DNA from: Piscicola geometra
Taxonomy: Eukaryota > Annelida > Clitellata > Hirudinida > Piscicolidae
Reading direction: 5' to 3'
Assembly: GCA_943735955.1 (NCBI GenBank)
Contig: CALSEQ010000033.1
Location: forward strand, 651,001 to 715,000
DNA: 64,000 nucleotides
Made by a program: the position numbers and the translations under genes. Positions 29,640 to 45,934 of the stretch are shown here, piece by piece. The notes beneath the pieces are model-generated. The model had not been told where the DNA came from and made no database searches. It saw only the letters and a program-made list of their open reading frames with translations. Numbering within the stretch: position 1 is the first letter of the stretch; the number at the start of each line of letters is the position of its first letter.

Positions 29640-31640
29640 TGTAAATATGCAATATATGTAAATATGCAATATATGTAAATATGCAATATATGTAAATATG
29701 CAATATATGTAAATATGCAATATATGTAAATATGCAATATATGTAAATATGCAATATATGTAAATATGCAATATATGTAAATATGCAATATATGTAAATA
29801 TGCAAATATGAAATATATGCAAATATGCAATATATGCAAATATGCAATATATGTAAATATGCAATATATGTAAATATGCAATATATGTAAATATGCAATA
29901 TATGTAAATATGCAATATATGTAAATATGCAATATATGAAAATATGCAATATATGTAAATATGCAATATATGTAAATATGCAATATATGTAAATATGCAA
30001 TATATGTAAATATGCAAATATGCAATATATGCAAATATGCAATATATGCAAATATGCAATATATGTAAATATGCAATATATGTAAATATGCAATATATGT
30101 AAATATGCAATATAAGTAAATATGCAATATATGTAAATATGCAATATATGTAAATATGCAATATATGTAAATATGCAATATATGTAAATATGCAATATAT
30201 GTAAATATGCAATATATGTAAATATGCAATATATGTAAATTAGCAATATATGTAAATATGCAAATATGCAATATATGCAAATATGCAATACATGCAAATA
30301 TGCAATATATGTAAATATGCAATATATGTAAATATGCAATATATGTAAATATGCAATATTTGTAAATATGCAATATATGTAAATATGCAATATATGCAAA
30401 TATGCAATATATGTAAATATGCAATATATGTAAATATGCAATATATGTAAATATGCAATATATGTAAATATGCAATATATGTAAATATGCAATATATGTA
30501 AATATGCAATATATGTAAATATGCATTATATGTAAATATGCAATATATGTGAAAATGCAATAGATGTAAATATGCAAATATGCAATATATGCAAATATGC
30601 AATGTATGCAAATATGCAATATATGTAAATATGCAATATATGTAACTATGCAATATATGTAAATATGCAATATATGTAAATATGCAATATATGTAAATAT
30701 GCAATATATGTAAATATGCAATATATGTAAATATGCAATATATGTAAATATGCAATATATGTAAATATGCAATATATGTAAATATGCAATATATGTAAAT
30801 ATGCAAATATGAAATATATGCAAATATGCAATATATGCAAATATGCAATATATGTAAATATGCAATATATGTAAATATGCAATATATGTAAATATGCAAT
30901 ATATGTAAATATGCAATATATGTAAATATGCAATATATGAAAATATGCAATATATGTAAATATGCAATATATGTAAATATGCAATATATGTAAATATGCA
31001 ATATATGTAAATATGCAAATATGCAATATATGCAAATATGCAATATATGCAAATATGCAATATATGTAAATATGCAATATATGTAAATATGCAATATATG
31101 TAAATATGCAATATAAGTAAATATGCAATATATGTAAATATGCAATATATGTAAATATGCAATATATGTAAATATGCAATATATGTAAATATGCAATATA
31201 TGTAAATATGCAATATATGTAAATATGCAATATATGTAAATTAGCAATATATGTAAATATGCAAATATGCAATATATGCAAATATGCAATACATGCAAAT
31301 ATGCAATATATGTAAATATGCAATATATGTAAATATGCAATATATGTAAATATGCAATATTTGTAAATATGCAATATATGTAAATATGCAATATATGCAA
31401 ATATGCAATATATGTAAATATGCAATATATGTAAATATGCAATATATGTAAATATGCAATATATGTAAATATGCAATATATGTAAATATGCAATATATGT
31501 AAATATGCAATATATGTAAATATGCATTATATGTAAATATGCAATATATGTGAAAATGCAATAGATGTAAATATGCAAATATGCAATATATGCAAATATG
31601 CAATGTATGCAAAAATGCAATATATGTAAATATGCAATAT
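29640..31640 (+). repeat. 1,001-bp tandem duplication
   Basis: Markers pair at exactly 1,001 bp: AAATATATGC after TATG (29,811 and 30,812), the unit containing ATGAAAATATGC (29,931 and 30,932), AATATAAGT (TAAG at 30,113 and 31,114), AAATTAGC (G at 30,243 and 31,244), AATATTTG (about 30,353 and 31,354) and GTGAAAATGC followed by AATAGATG (TAGATG at 30,561 and 31,562). The correspondence ends near 31,640, where one copy has GTAACTATGC and the other the plain form. 1,001 equals 58 units plus 15 bp, consistent with four extra half-units. Confidence 0.85.
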
Positions 31641-34289
31641 ATGTAAATATGCAATATATGTAAATATGCAATATATGTAAATATGCAATATATGTAAATA
31701 TGCAATATATGTAAATATGCAAATATGCAAAATATGCAAATATGCAATATATGCAAATATGCAATATATGCAAATATGCAATATATGTAAATATGCAATA
31801 TATGTAAATATGCAATATATGTAAATATGCAATATATGTGAATATGCAATATATGTAAATATGCAATATATGTAAATATGCAATATATGCAAATATGCAA
31901 TATATATAAATATGCAATATATGTAAATATGCAATATATGTAAATATGCAATATATGTAAATATGCAATATATGTAAATTTGCAATATATGTAAATATGC
32001 AATATAGGTAAACATGCAATATATGTAATTATGCAATATATGTAAATATGCAATATATATAAATATGCAATATATGTAAATATGCAATATATGTAAATAT
32101 GCAATACATGTAAATATGCAATATATGTAAATATGCAAATATGCAATATATGCAATTATGCAATATATGCAAAGATGCAATATATGTAAATATGCAATAT
32201 ATGTAAATATGCAATATATGTAAATATGCAATATATGTAAATATGCAATATATGTAAATATGCAATATATGCAAATATGCAATATATGTAAATATGCAAG
32301 ATATGTAAATATGCAATAAATGTAAATATGCAGTATATGTAAATATGCAATATATGTAAATATGCAATATATGTAAATATGCAATATATGTAAATATGCA
32401 ATAAATGTAAATATGCAATATATGTAAATATGCAATAAATGTAAATATGCAAATATGCAATATTTGCAAATATGCAATATATCTAAATATGCAATATATG
32501 TAAATATGCAATATATGTAAATATGCAATATATGTAAATATGCAATTTATGTAAATATGCAATATATGTAAATATGCAATATATGTAAATATGCAATATA
32601 TGTAAATATGCAATATATGTAAATATGCAATATATGTAAATATGCAATATATGCAATTATGCAATATATATAAATATGCAATATATGTAAATATGCAATA
32701 TATGTAAATATGCAATATATGTAAATATGCAATATATGTAAATTTGCAATATATGTAAATATGCAATATAGGTAAACATGCAATATATGTAAATATGCAA
32801 TATATGTAAATATGCAATATATATAAATATGCAATATATGTAAATATGCAATATATGTAAATATGCAATACATGTAAATATGCAGTATATGTAAATATGC
32901 AAATATGCAATATATGCAATTATGCAATATATGCAAAGATGCAATATATGTAAATATGCAATATATGTAAATATGCAATATATGTAAATATGCAATATAT
33001 GTAAATATGCAATATATGTAAATATGCAATATATGCAAATATGCAATATATGTAAATATGCAAGATATGTAAATATGCAATAAATGTAAATATGCAATAT
33101 ATGTAAATATGCAATATATGTAAATATGCAATATATGTAAATATGCAATATATGTAAATATGCAATAAATGTAAATATGCAATATATGTAAATATGCAAT
33201 AAATGTAAATATGCAAATATGCAATATTTGCAAATATGCAATATTTGCAAATATGCAATATATGTAAATATGCAATATATGTAAATATGCAATATATGTA
33301 AATATGCAATATATGTGAATATGCAATATATGTAAATATGCAATATATGTAAATATGCAATTTATGTAAATATGCAATATATGTAAATATGCAATATATG
33401 TAAATATGCAATATATGTAAATATGCAATAAATGTAACTATGCAAATATGCAATATATGCAAATATGCAATATATGCATATATGCAATATATGTAAATAT
33501 GCAATATATGTAAATATGCAATATATGTAAATATGCAATATATGTAAATATGCAATATATGCAAATATGCAATATATGTAAATATGCAATATATGTAAAT
33601 ATGCAATATATGTAAATCTGCAATATATGTAAATATGCAATAAATGTAAATATGCAATATATGTAAATATGCAATATATGTAAATATGCAATATATGTAA
33701 ATATGCAATATATGTAAATATGCAACATATGTAAATATGCAAATATGCAATATATGCAAATATGCAATATATGCAAATATGCAACATATGTAAATATGCA
33801 ATATATGTAAATATGCAATATATGTAAATATGTAATATATGTAAATATGCAATATATGTAAATATGCAATACATGTGAATATGCAATATATGTAAATATG
33901 CAATATATGTAAATATGCAATATATGTAAATATGCAATATATGTAAATATGCAATAAATGCAAATATGCAATATATGCAAATATGCAATATATGTAAATA
34001 TGCAAAATATGTAAATATGCAATATATGTAAATATGCAATATATGTGAATATGCAATATATGCAAATATGCAATATATGTAAATATGCAATATATGTAAA
34101 TATGCAATATATGTAAATATGCAATATATGTAATTATGCAATATATGTAAATATGCAATATATGTAAATATGCAATAAATGTAAATATGCAATCTATGTA
34201 AATATGCAAATATGCAATATATGCAATAATGCAATATATGCAAAGATGCAATATATGTAAATATGCAATATATGCAAATATGCAATATA
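31641..34289 (+). repeat. Satellite containing a 764-bp tandem duplication
   Basis: Between about 31,960 and 33,490 markers pair at 764 bp: the AATATAGGTAAACATGC unit (GG at 32,007 and 32,771), AAAGATGC after the B-variant AATTATGC (32,171 and 32,935), AAGATATG (about 32,299 and 33,063) and AATATTTGC (about 32,460 and 33,224). The last is doubled in the second copy. The rest, to 34,289, is ordinary array with isolated variants (ATGCATATATGC near 33,478, GTAAATCTGC near 33,616, TATGTAATATATG near 33,830). No gene signal. Confidence 0.75.
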
Positions 34290-36510
34290 TGTAAATATGC
34301 AATCTATGTAAATATGCAATATATGTAAATATGCAATATATGTAAATACGCAATAATTGTAAATATGCAATATATGTAAATATGCAATATATGTAAATAT
34401 GCAATATATGTAAATATGCAATATATGTAAATATGCAATAGATGTAAATATGCAAATATGCAATATATGCAAAAATGCAATGTATGCAAATATGCAATAT
34501 ATGTAAATATGCAATATATGTAAATATGCAATATATGTAAATATGCAATATATGTAAATATGCAATATATGTAAATATGCAATATATGTAAATATGCAAA
34601 TATGCAATATATGCAAATATGCAATATATGCAAATATGCAATATATGCAAATATGCAATATATGCAAATATGCAATATATGCAAATATGCAATATATGCA
34701 AATATGCAATATATGTAAATATGCAATATATGTAAATATGCAATATATGTAAATATGCAATATATGTAAATATGCAATATATGTAAATATGCAATACATG
34801 TAAATATGCAATATATGTAAATATGCAAATATGCAATATATGCAATTATGCAATATATGCAAAGATGCAATATATGTAAATATGCAATATATGTAAATAT
34901 GCAATATATGTAAATATGCAATATATGTAAATATGCAATATATGTAAATATGCAATATATGCAAATATGCAATATATGTAAATATGCAAGATATGTAAAT
35001 ATGCAATAAATGTAAATATGCAATATATGTAAATATGCAATATATGTAAATATGCAATATATGTAAATATGCAATATATGTAAATATGCAATATATGTAA
35101 ATATGCAATATATGCAAATATGCAATATATGTAAATATGCAATATATGTAAATATGCATTATATGTAAATATGCAATATATGTAAGAATGCAATATATGT
35201 AAATATGCAATATATGTAAATATGCAATATATGTAAATATGCACTATTTGTAAATATGCAATATATGTAAATATGCAATAAATGTAAATATGCAATATAT
35301 GTAAATATGCAAATATGCAATATATGCAATTATGCAATATATGCAAATATGCAATATATGTAAATATGCAATATATGTAAATATGCAATATATGTAAATA
35401 TGCAATATTTGTAAATATGCAATATATGTAAATATGCAATATATGCAAATATGCAATATATGTAAATATGCAATATATGTAAATATGCAATCTATGTAAA
35501 TATGCAATATATGTAAATATGCAATATATGTAAATACGCAATAATTGTAAATATGCAATATATGTAAATATGCAATATATGTAAATATGCAATATATGTA
35601 AATATGCAATATATGTAAATATGCAATAGATGTAAATATGCAAATATGCAATATATGCAAAAATGCAATGTATGCAAATATGCAATATATGTAAATATGC
35701 AATATATGTAAATATGCAATATATGTAAATATGCAATATATGTAAATATGCAATATATGTAAATATGCAATATATGTAAATATGCAAATATGCAATATAT
35801 GCAAATATGCAATATATGCAAATATGCAATATATGCAAATATGCAATATATGCAAATATGCAATATATGCAAATATGCAATATATGCAAATATGCAATAT
35901 ATGTAAATATGCAATATATGTAAATATGCAATATATGTAAATATGCAATATATGTAAATATGCAATATATGTAAATATGCAATACATGTAAATATGCAAT
36001 ATATGTAAATATGCAAATATGCAATATATGCAATTATGCAATATATGCAAAGATGCAATATATGTAAATATGCAATATATGTAAATATGCAATATATGTA
36101 AATATGCAATATATGTAAATATGCAATATATGTAAATATGCAATATATGCAAATATGCAATATATGTAAATATGCAAGATATGTAAATATGCAATAAATG
36201 TAAATATGCAATATATGTAAATATGCAATATATGTAAATATGCAATATATGTAAATATGCAATATATGTAAATATGCAATATATGTAAATATGCAATATA
36301 TGCAAATATGCAATATATGTAAATATGCAATATATGTAAATATGCATTATATGTAAATATGCAATATATGTAAGAATGCAATATATGTAAATATGCAATA
36401 TATGTAAATATGCAATATATGTAAATATGCACTATTTGTAAATATGCAATATATGTAAATATGCAATAAATGTAAATATGCAATATATGTAAATATGCAA
36501 ATATGCAATA
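34290..36510 (+). repeat. 1,188-bp tandem duplication
   Basis: Markers pair at 1,188 bp: AATCTATGT (34,303 and 35,491), the rare TACGCAATAATTG (about 34,349 and 35,537), AAAGATGC (34,862 and 36,050), GCATTATATG (35,160 and 36,348) and GCACTATTTG (about 35,244 and 36,432). Alignment breaks near 36,510, where one copy lacks an AATTATGC module. The duplication overlaps the left part of the larger 4,879-bp duplication and is itself copied at 39,725-41,390, so the 1,188-bp event is older. Confidence 0.8.
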
Positions 36511-39500
36511 TATGCAAATATGCAATATATGTAAATATGCAATATATGTAAATATGCAATATATGTAAATATGCAATATTTGTAAATATGCAATATATGT
36601 AAATATGCAATATATGCAAATATGCAATATATGTAAATATGCAATATATGTAAATATGCAATATATGTAAATATGCAATATATGTAAATATGCAATATAT
36701 GTAAATATGCAATATATGTAAATATGCAATATATGTAAATATGCAATATATGTAAATATGCAATATATGTAAAAATGCAATAGATGTAAATATGCAAATA
36801 TGCAATATATGCAAATATGCAATGTATGCAAATATGCAATATATGTAAATATGCAATATATGTAAATATGCAATATATGTAAATATGCAATATATGTAAA
36901 TATGCAATATATGTAAATATGCAATATATGTAAATATGCAATATATGTAAATATGCAAATATGCAATATATGCAAATATGCAATATATGCAAATATGCAA
37001 TATATGCAAATATGCAATATATGTAAATATGCAATATATGTAAATATGCAATATATGTAAATATGCAATATATGTAAATATGCAATATATGTAAATATGC
37101 AATATATGCAAATATGCAATATATATAAATATGCAATATATGTAAATATGCAATATATGTAAATATGCAATATATGTAAATATGCAATATATGTAAATTT
37201 GCAATATATGTAAATATGCAATATAGGTAAACATGCAATATATGTAAATATGCAATATATGTAAATATGCAATATATATAAATATGCAATATATGTAAAT
37301 ATGCAATATATGTGAATATGCAATACATGTAAATATGCAATATATGTAAATATGCAAATATGCAATATATGCAATTATGCAATATATGCAAAGATGCAAT
37401 ATATGTAAATATGCAATATATGTAAATATGCAATATATGTAAATATGCAATATATGCAAATATGCAATATATGTAAATATGCAAGATATGTAAATATGCA
37501 ATAAATGTAAATATGCAATATATGTAAATATGCAATATATGTAAATATGCAATATATGTAAATATGCAATATATGTAAATATGCAATATATGTAAATATG
37601 CAATATATGTAAATATGCAATAAATGTAAATATGCAAATATGCAATATTTGCAAATATGCAATATATGTAAATATGCAATATATGTAAATATGCAATATA
37701 TGTAAATATGCAATATATGTAAATATGCAATATATGTAAATATGCAATATATGTAAATATGCAATTTATGTAAATATTCAATATATGTAAATATGCAATA
37801 TATGTAAATATGCAATATATGTAAATATGCAATAAATGTAACTATGCAAATATGCAATATATGTAAATATGCAATATATGTAAATATGCAATATATGTAA
37901 ATATGCAATATATGTAAATATGCAATATATGTAAATATGCAATATATGTAAATATGCAATAAATGTAAATATGCAAATATGCAATATTTGCAAATATGCA
38001 ATATATGTAAATATGCAATATATGTAAATATGCAATATATGTAAATATGCAATATATGTAAATATGCAATATATGTAAATATGCAATATATGTAAATATG
38101 CAATTTATGTAAATATTCAATATATGTAAATATGCAATATATGTAAATATGCAATATATGTAAATATGCAATAAATGTAACTATGCAAATATGCAATATA
38201 TGCAAATATGCAATATATGCAAATATGCAATATATGTAAATATGCAATATATGTAAATATGCAATATATGTGAATATGCAATATATGTAAATATGCAATA
38301 TATGCAAATATGCAATATATGTAAATATGCAATATATGTAAATATGCAATATATGTAAATCTGCAATATATGTAAATATGCAATAAATGTAAATATGCAA
38401 TATATGTAAATATGCAATATATGTAAATATGCAATATATGTAAATATGCAATATATGTAAATATGCAATATATGTAAATATGCAAATATGCAATATATGC
38501 AAATATGCAATATATGCAAATATGCAATATATGTAAATATGCAATATATGTAAATATGCAATATATGTAAATATGCAATATATGTAAATATGCAATATAT
38601 GTAAATATGCAATACATGTGAATATGCAATATATGTAAATATGCAATACATGTAAATATGCAAGATATGTAAATATGCAATATATGTAAATATGCAATAA
38701 ATGCAAATATGCAATATATGCAAATATGCAATATATGTAAATATGCAAGATATGTAAATATGCAATAAATGTAAATATGCAATATATGTAAATATGCAAT
38801 ATATGTAAATATGCAATATATGTAAATATGCAATATATGTAAATATGCAATATATGTAAATATGCAATATATGCAAATATGCAATATATGTAAATATGCA
38901 ATATATGTAAATATGCATTATATGTAAATATGCAATATATGTAAGAATGCAATATATGTAAATATGCAATATATGTAAATATGCAATATATGTAAATATG
39001 CACTATTTGTAAATATGCAATATATGTAAATATGCAATAAATGTAAATATGCAATATATGTAAATATGCAAATATGCAATATATGCAATTATGCAATATA
39101 TGCAAATATGCAATATATGTAAATATGCAATATATGTAAATATGCAATATATGTAAATATGCAATATTTGTAAATATGCAATATATGTAAATATGCAATA
39201 TATGCAAATATGCAATATATGTAAATATGCAATATATGTAAATATGCAATATATGTAAATATGCAATATATGTAAATATGCAATATATGTAAATATGCAA
39301 TATATGTAAATATGCAATATATGTAAATATGCAATATATGTAAATATGCAATATATGTAAAAATGCAATAGATGTAAATATGCAAATATGCAATATATGC
39401 AAATATGCAATGTATGCAAATATGCAATATATGTAAATATGCAATATATGTAAATATGCAATATATGTAAATATGCAATATATGTAAATATGCAATATAT

Positions 39501-39648
39501 GTAAATATGCAATATATGTAAATATGCAATATATGTAAATATGCAATATATGTAAATATGCAATATATGTAAAAATGCAATAGATGTAAATATGCAAATA
39601 TGCAATATATGCAAATATGCAATGTATGCAAATATGCAATATATGTAA
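34770..39648 (+). repeat. 4,879-bp higher-order repeat, copy 1
   Basis: First copy of the largest near-identical duplication in the window. Corresponding points in copy 2 lie 4,879 bp downstream (AATACATG at 34,792 and 39,671; AAAGATGC block at 34,846 and 39,725, 36,034 and 40,913, 37,375 and 42,254). The six-frame translations of 34,846-36,033 and 39,725-40,912 read the same, as do several overlapping stretches. This copy has an extra 339-bp internal duplication (37,778 against 38,117), after which the offset to copy 2 falls to 4,540 bp. It contains 17 extra half-units modulo 17, which explains why its length is an exact multiple of 17. Confidence 0.85.
37778..38455 (+). repeat. 339-bp internal duplication private to copy 1 of the 4,879-bp repeat
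   Basis: The block with AATTTATGT, GTAAATATTC and GTAACTATGC occurs twice, 339 bp apart (AATTTATG near 37,762 and 38,101; GTAACTATGC near 37,840 and 38,179). The matching region of copy 2, near 42,641-42,720, has it once. 339 is 19 units plus 16 bp, that is two extra half-units. This gives a clear order of events: the kilobase duplication, then local gain in copy 1 (or loss in copy 2). Confidence 0.8.
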
Positions 39649-42600
39649 ATATGCAATATATGTAAATATGCAATACATGTAAATATGCAATATATGTAAA
39701 TATGCAAATATGCAATATATGCAATTATGCAATATATGCAAAGATGCAATATATGTAAATATGCAATATATGTAAATATGCAATATATGTAAATATGCAA
39801 TATATGTAAATATGCAATATATGTAAATATGCAATATATGCAAATATGCAATATATGTAAATATGCAAGATATGTAAATATGCAATAAATGTAAATATGC
39901 AATATATGTAAATATGCAATATATGTAAATATGCAATATATGTAAATATGCAATATATGTAAATATGCAATATATGTAAATATGCAATATATGCAAATAT
40001 GCAATATATGTAAATATGCAATATATGTAAATATGCATTATATGTAAATATGCAATATATGTAAGAATGCAATATATGTAAATATGCAATATATGTAAAT
40101 ATGCAATATATGTAAATATGCACTATTTGTAAATATGCAATATATGTAAATATGCAATAAATGTAAATATGCAATATATGTAAATATGCAAATATGCAAT
40201 ATATGCAATTATGCAATATATGCAAATATGCAATATATGTAAATATGCAATATATGTAAATATGCAATATATGTAAATATGCAATATTTGTAAATATGCA
40301 ATATATGTAAATATGCAATATATGCAAATATGCAATATATGTAAATATGCAATATATGTAAATATGCAATCTATGTAAATATGCAATATATGTAAATATG
40401 CAATATATGTAAATACGCAATAATTGTAAATATGCAATATATGTAAATATGCAATATATGTAAATATGCAATATATGTAAATATGCAATATATGTAAATA
40501 TGCAATAGATGTAAATATGCAAATATGCAATATATGCAAAAATGCAATGTATGCAAATATGCAATATATGTAAATATGCAATATATGTAAATATGCAATA
40601 TATGTAAATATGCAATATATGTAAATATGCAATATATGTAAATATGCAATATATGTAAATATGCAAATATGCAATATATGCAAATATGCAATATATGCAA
40701 ATATGCAATATATGCAAATATGCAATATATGCAAATATGCAATATATGCAAATATGCAATATATGCAAATATGCAATATATGTAAATATGCAATATATGT
40801 AAATATGCAATATATGTAAATATGCAATATATGTAAATATGCAATATATGTAAATATGCAATACATGTAAATATGCAATATATGTAAATATGCAAATATG
40901 CAATATATGCAATTATGCAATATATGCAAAGATGCAATATATGTAAATATGCAATATATGTAAATATGCAATATATGTAAATATGCAATATATGTAAATA
41001 TGCAATATATGTAAATATGCAATATATGCAAATATGCAATATATGTAAATATGCAAGATATGTAAATATGCAATAAATGTAAATATGCAATATATGTAAA
41101 TATGCAATATATGTAAATATGCAATATATGTAAATATGCAATATATGTAAATATGCAATATATGTAAATATGCAATATATGCAAATATGCAATATATGTA
41201 AATATGCAATATATGTAAATATGCATTATATGTAAATATGCAATATATGTAAGAATGCAATATATGTAAATATGCAATATATGTAAATATGCAATATATG
41301 TAAATATGCACTATTTGTAAATATGCAATATATGTAAATATGCAATAAATGTAAATATGCAATATATGTAAATATGCAAATATGCAATATATGCAAATAT
41401 GCAATATATGTAAATATGCAATATATGTAAATATGCAATATATGTAAATATGCAATATTTGTAAATATGCAATATATGTAAATATGCAATATATGCAAAT
41501 ATGCAATATATGTAAATATGCAATATATGTAAATATGCAATATATGTAAATATGCAATATATGTAAATATGCAATATATGTAAATATGCAATATATGTAA
41601 ATATGCAATATATGTAAATATGCAATATATGTAAATATGCAATATATGTAAAAATGCAATAGATGTAAATATGCAAATATGCAATATATGCAAATATGCA
41701 ATGTATGCAAATATGCAATATATGTAAATATGCAATATATGTAAATATGCAATATATGTAAATATGCAATATATGTAAATATGCAATATATGTAAATATG
41801 CAATATATGTAAATATGCAATATATGTAAATATGCAAATATGCAATATATGCAAATATGCAATATATGCAAATATGCAATATATGCAAATATGCAATATA
41901 TGTAAATATGCAATATATGTAAATATGCAATATATGTAAATATGCAATATATGTAAATATGCAATATATGTAAATATGCAATATATGCAAATATGCAATA
42001 TATATAAATATGCAATATATGTAAATATGCAATATATGTAAATATGCAATATATGTAAATATGCAATATATGTAAATTTGCAATATATGTAAATATGCAA
42101 TATAGGTAAACATGCAATATATGTAAATATGCAATATATGTAAATATGCAATATATATAAATATGCAATATATGTAAATATGCAATATATGTGAATATGC
42201 AATACATGTAAATATGCAATATATGTAAATATGCAAATATGCAATATATGCAATTATGCAATATATGCAAAGATGCAATATATGTAAATATGCAATATAT
42301 GTAAATATGCAATATATGTAAATATGCAATATATGCAAATATGCAATATATGTAAATATGCAAGATATGTAAATATGCAATAAATGTAAATATGCAATAT
42401 ATGTAAATATGCAATATATGTAAATATGCAATATATGTAAATATGCAATATATGTAAATATGCAATATATGTAAATATGCAATATATGTAAATATGCAAT
42501 AAATGTAAATATGCAAATATGCAATATTTGCAAATATGCAATATATGTAAATATGCAATATATGTAAATATGCAATATATGTAAATATGCAATATATGTA

Positions 42601-44190
42601 AATATGCAATATATGTAAATATGCAATATATGTAAATATGCAATTTATGTAAATATTCAATATATGTAAATATGCAATATATGTAAATATGCAATATATG
42701 TAAATATGCAATAAATGTAACTATGCAAATATGCAATATATGCAAATATGCAATATATGCAAATATGCAATATATGTAAATATGCAATATATGTAAATAT
42801 GCAATATATGTGAATATGCAATATATGTAAATATGCAATATATGCAAATATGCAATATATGTAAATATGCAATATATGTAAATATGCAATATATGTAAAT
42901 CTGCAATATATGTAAATATGCAATAAATGTAAATATGCAATATATGTAAATATGCAATATATGTAAATATGCAATATATGTAAATATGCAATATATGTAA
43001 ATATGCAATATATGTAAATATGCAAATATGCAATATATGCAAATATGCAATATATGCAAATATGCAATATATGTAAATATGCAATATATGTAAATATGCA
43101 ATATATGTAAATATGCAATATATGTAAATATGCAATATATGTAAATATGCAATACATGTGAATATGCAATATATGTAAATATGCAATACATGTAAATATG
43201 CAAGATATGTAAATATGCAATATATGTAAATATGCAATAAATGCAAATATGCAATATATGCAAATATGCAATATATGTAAATATGCAAGATATGTAAATA
43301 TGCAATAAATGTAAATATGCAATATATGTAAATATGCAATATATGTAAATATGCAATATATGTAAATATGCAATATATGTAAATATGCAATATATGTAAA
43401 TATGCAATATATGCAAATATGCAATATATGTAAATATGCAATATATGTAAATATGCATTATATGTAAATATGCAATATATGTAAGAATGCAATATATGTA
43501 AATATGCAATATATGTAAATATGCAATATATGTAAATATGCACTATTTGTAAATATGCAATATATGTAAATATGCAATAAATGTAAATATGCAATATATG
43601 TAAATATGCAAATATGCAATATATGCAATTATGCAATATATGCAAATATGCAATATATGTAAATATGCAATATATGTAAATATGCAATATATGTAAATAT
43701 GCAATATTTGTAAATATGCAATATATGTAAATATGCAATATATGCAAATATGCAATATATGTAAATATGCAATATATGTAAATATGCAATATATGTAAAT
43801 ATGCAATATATGTAAATATGCAATATATGTAAATATGCAATATATGTAAATATGCAATATATGTAAATATGCAATATATGTAAATATGCAATATATGTAA
43901 AAATGCAATAGATGTAAATATGCAAATATGCAATATATGCAAATATGCAATGTATGCAAATATGCAATATATGTAAATATGCAATATATGTAAATATGCA
44001 ATATATGTAAATATGCAATATATGTAAATATGCAATATATGTAAATATGCAATATATGTAAATATGCAATATATGTAAATATGCAATATATGTAAATATG
44101 CAATATATGTAAAAATGCAATAGATGTAAATATGCAAATATGCAATATATGCAAATATGCAATGTATGCAAATATGCAATATATGTAAAT
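39649..44190 (+). repeat. 4,879-bp higher-order repeat, copy 2 (4,540 bp)
   Basis: Tandem copy of 34,770-39,648 lacking the 339-bp internal duplication. Late markers pair at 4,540 bp, for example AAAAATGC with AATAGATG at 39,361 and 43,901 and again at 39,571 and 44,111. The match ends near 44,190, where copy 1 would have AATACATG and this copy has the plain module. Variant order is the same across kilobases, so the duplication is young compared with the background divergence between neighbouring units. Confidence 0.85.
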
Positions 44191-45934
44191 ATGCAATATA
44201 TGTAAATATGCAATATATGTAAATATGCAATATATGTAAATATGCAATATATGTAAATATGCAATATATGTAAATATGCAAATATGCAATATATGCAAAT
44301 ATGCAATATATGCAAATATGCAATATATGCAAATATGCAATATATGTAAATATGCAATATATGTAAATATGCAATATATGTAAATATGCAATATATGTAA
44401 ATATGCAATATATGTAAATATGCAATATATGTAAATATGCAATATATGCAAATATGCAATATATATAAATATGCAATATATGTAAATATGCAATATATGT
44501 AAATATGCAATATATGTAAATATGCAATATATGTAAATTTGCAATATATGTAAATATGCAATATAGGTAAACATGCAATATATGTAAATATGCAATATAT
44601 GTAAATATGCAATATATATAAATATGCAATATATGTAAATATGCAATATATGTGAATATGCAATACATGTAAATATGCAATATATGTAAATATGCAAATA
44701 TGCAATATATGCAATTATGCAATATATGCAAAGATGCAATATATGTAAATATGCAATATATGTAAATATGCAATATATGTAAATATGCAATATATGCAAA
44801 TATGCAATATATGTAAATATGCAAGATATGTAAATATGCAATAAATGTAAATATGCAATATATGTAAATATGCAATATATGTAAATATGCAATATATGTA
44901 AATATGCAATATATGTAAATATGCAATATATGTAAATATGCAATATATGTAAATATGCAATAAATGTAAATATGCAAATATGCAATATTTGCAAATATGC
45001 AATATATGTAAATATGCAATATATGTAAATATGCAATATATGTAAATATGCAATATATGTAAATATGCAATATATGTAAATATGCAATTTATGTAAATAT
45101 TCAATATATGTAAATATGCAATATATGTAAATATGCAATAAATGTAAATATGCAATAAATGTAACTATGCAAATATGCAATATATGCAAATATGCAATAT
45201 ATGCAAATATGCAATATATGTAAATATGCAATATATGTAAATATGCAATATATGTGAATATGCAATATATGTAAATATGCAATATATGCAAATATGCAAT
45301 ATATGTAAATATGCAATATATGTAAATATGCAATATATGTAAATCTGCAATATATGTAAATATGCAATAAATGTAAATATGCAATATATGTAAATATGCA
45401 ATATATGTAAATATGCAATATATGTAAATATGCAATATATGTAAATATGCAATATATGTAAATATGCAAATATGCACTATATGCAAATATGCAATATATG
45501 CAAATATGCAATATATGTAAATATGCAATATATGTAAATATGCAATATATGTAAATATGCAATATATGTAAATATGCAATATATGTAAATATGCAATACA
45601 TGTGAATATGCAATATATGTAAATATGCAATACATGTAAATATGCAAGATATGTAAATATGCAATATATGTAAATATGCAATAAATGCAAATATGCAATA
45701 TATGCAAATATGCAATATATGTAAATATGCAAAATATGTAAATATGCAATATATGTAAATATGCAATATATGTGAATATGCAATATATGCAAATATGCAA
45801 TATATGTAAATATGCAATATATGTAAATATGCAATATATGTAAATATGCAATATATGTAAATATGCAATATATGTAAATATGCAATATATGTAAATATGC
45901 AATATATGCAAATATGCAATATATGTAAATATGC
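44191..45934 (+). repeat. Partial third copy of the 4,879-bp repeat interior
   Basis: Continues with the interior of the same higher-order repeat, offset 2,461 bp from copy 2: the unit with ATATATAAAT after a C-ending A (42,000 and 44,461), AATATAGGTAAACATGC (near 42,103 and 44,564) and the AAAGATGC block (42,254 and 44,715). Further right the offset is 2,444 bp (AATACATGTG at 43,151 and 45,595), one unit less. The copy skips the left half of the repeat, as expected after an out-of-register exchange. Confidence 0.75.

Noticed and set aside
34770..39648. Exact divisibility of 4,879 by 17 as a special register
   Set aside because: The sub-periods 1,188 and 1,341 and the remaining 2,350 bp carry 4, 4 and 9 extra half-units; 17 half-units of 8 bp restore divisibility by chance.
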